A stretch of DNA of 64,000 bases from Ohtaekwangia koreensis (lineage in GTDB: Bacteria; Bacteroidota; Bacteroidia; Cytophagales; Cyclobacteriaceae), in the NCBI RefSeq assembly GCF_900167975.1, contig NZ_FUZU01000001.1, positions 2,565,331 to 2,629,330 on the forward strand, given 5' to 3'. The notes under the pieces were generated by a model that saw only the letters and a list, made by a program, of their open reading frames with translations, made no database searches and had not been told where the DNA came from. The translations under genes and the position numbers were made by a program. Positions 63,670 to 64,000 of the stretch are shown here, in pieces. Position 1 is the stretch's first letter. Every line of letters starts with the position of its first letter.

Positions 63670-64000
63670 TTATTGAATAGCACTAGCTTCCTGTCCCTGT
63701 TTCCTGCTTGTCTGTGCATCAATAACTTTCCATTTTTTGTCCTTTTCAAAAGATTAGACATGTTACCTTCAAACTTTCCTCCTTTGGTTGAATCGCCCCA
63801 CCCGCCTTTATACTGACCAACTACAAAAACATAATCCCCAAGATCATATATTCTATTATAGTAGTGCTTTACAATATAGGACATGTTTGGTGTATAGGTT
63901 TTGAGCATTTTCGGCCTGATATTCTCCATTCCCACCCGAATCGAATCAAAATTTGACAGAAGGATTGCATCCTCTGTAAATCCGTCAGCTCTCGCCTTTC
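63670..64000 (-). pseudogene. NTF2/SnoaL-like gene with frameshift, cut by window edge
   Basis: The minus-strand frame is open to the edge (ADGFTEDAILLSNFDSIRVG, then MSYIVKHYYNRIYDLGDYVF and GQYKGGWGDSTKGGKFEGNM), a SnoaL-like domain. After SNL the open frame becomes unlike the family, whereas the neighbouring frame continues FEKDKKWKVIDAQTSRKQ to a stop at 63670. One T appears missing from a run at about 63748-63752. Pseudogene or sequencing error. Confidence 0.6.

Noticed and set aside
1-64000. CRISPR arrays, rRNA, intact insertion sequences
   Set aside because: No regular short repeat-spacer arrangement, no rRNA-like stretch and no transposase reading frame was found; the only mobile-element gene is the recombinase remnant at 63203.

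Overview
The window looks like chromosome of a free-living Bacteroidota bacterium, most likely of the Cytophagales type. This is inferred from gene families typical of that group (SigZ-like sigma factor, DUF2911, DUF4345, SusD-free lipoproteins with acidic residues after the Cys, caspase-fold TPR proteins, LytTR two-component pairs, Tat-tagged gluconate dehydrogenase subunit 3), from starts that rarely carry a Shine-Dalgarno sequence, and from several TAnnTTTG -7 promoter elements. No plasmid or phage backbone is visible; the accessory parts are at the two ends.

Region by region. 1-5.2 kb is a repeat-rich accessory block: two paralogous TIG/seven-repeat propeller lipoproteins, a remnant of a third, a lumazine-binding-like gene, three copies of a ~330-420 bp downstream element and a decayed SH3 gene. 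5.3-13.3 kb holds a Tat-tagged decarboxylase-like amidohydrolase, then several small HxlR regulators facing the enzymes they probably control, each with its own palindromic operator; one HxlR copy is dead by three frameshifts while its operators survive. 13.4-18.3 kb has an M1 peptidase diverging from an arsenic operon (arsR, phosphatase-like arsenate reductase, acr3, sigZ) and, convergent to sigZ, a 19-codon ORF for a Cys-rich peptide. 18.4-25.3 kb carries a PAP2 phosphatase, two Crp/Fnr regulators, proline dehydrogenase, an atypical MBL-fold protein and a GH18 chitinase. 25.5-29.9 kb has an ABC-F protein and a GMC oxidoreductase with its Tat-tagged small subunit.

30-50 kb is mostly housekeeping and degradative: NTF2/SDR/HxlR set, two gamma-glutamyltransferase paralogues (the second at 55 kb), sulfurtransferase, GH20 hexosaminidase with PA14 domain, DUF72, nucleotide pyrophosphatase, aldo/keto reductase with amidohydrolase, a frameshifted thioesterase, DUF2911 protein, 3-methyladenine glycosylase and an OmpA/PD40 protein. 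50-55 kb is a signalling cluster: histidine kinase, response regulator, receiver-kinase hybrid, converging on a LytTR regulator/kinase pair. 58-62.1 kb is a caspase / beta-barrel / caspase trio of secreted proteins. The right end has Dps, tRNA-Asp with a promoter and terminator, a tyrosine-recombinase remnant just behind the tRNA, and a frameshifted NTF2-like gene running off the edge.

Functional links: GH18 plus GH20 fit chitin turnover; the two GGTs and M1 peptidase fit peptide/glutathione scavenging; the ars operon is complete for arsenate reduction and arsenite export. Several frameshifts lie in or near short homopolymers, so sequencing error must be kept in mind.
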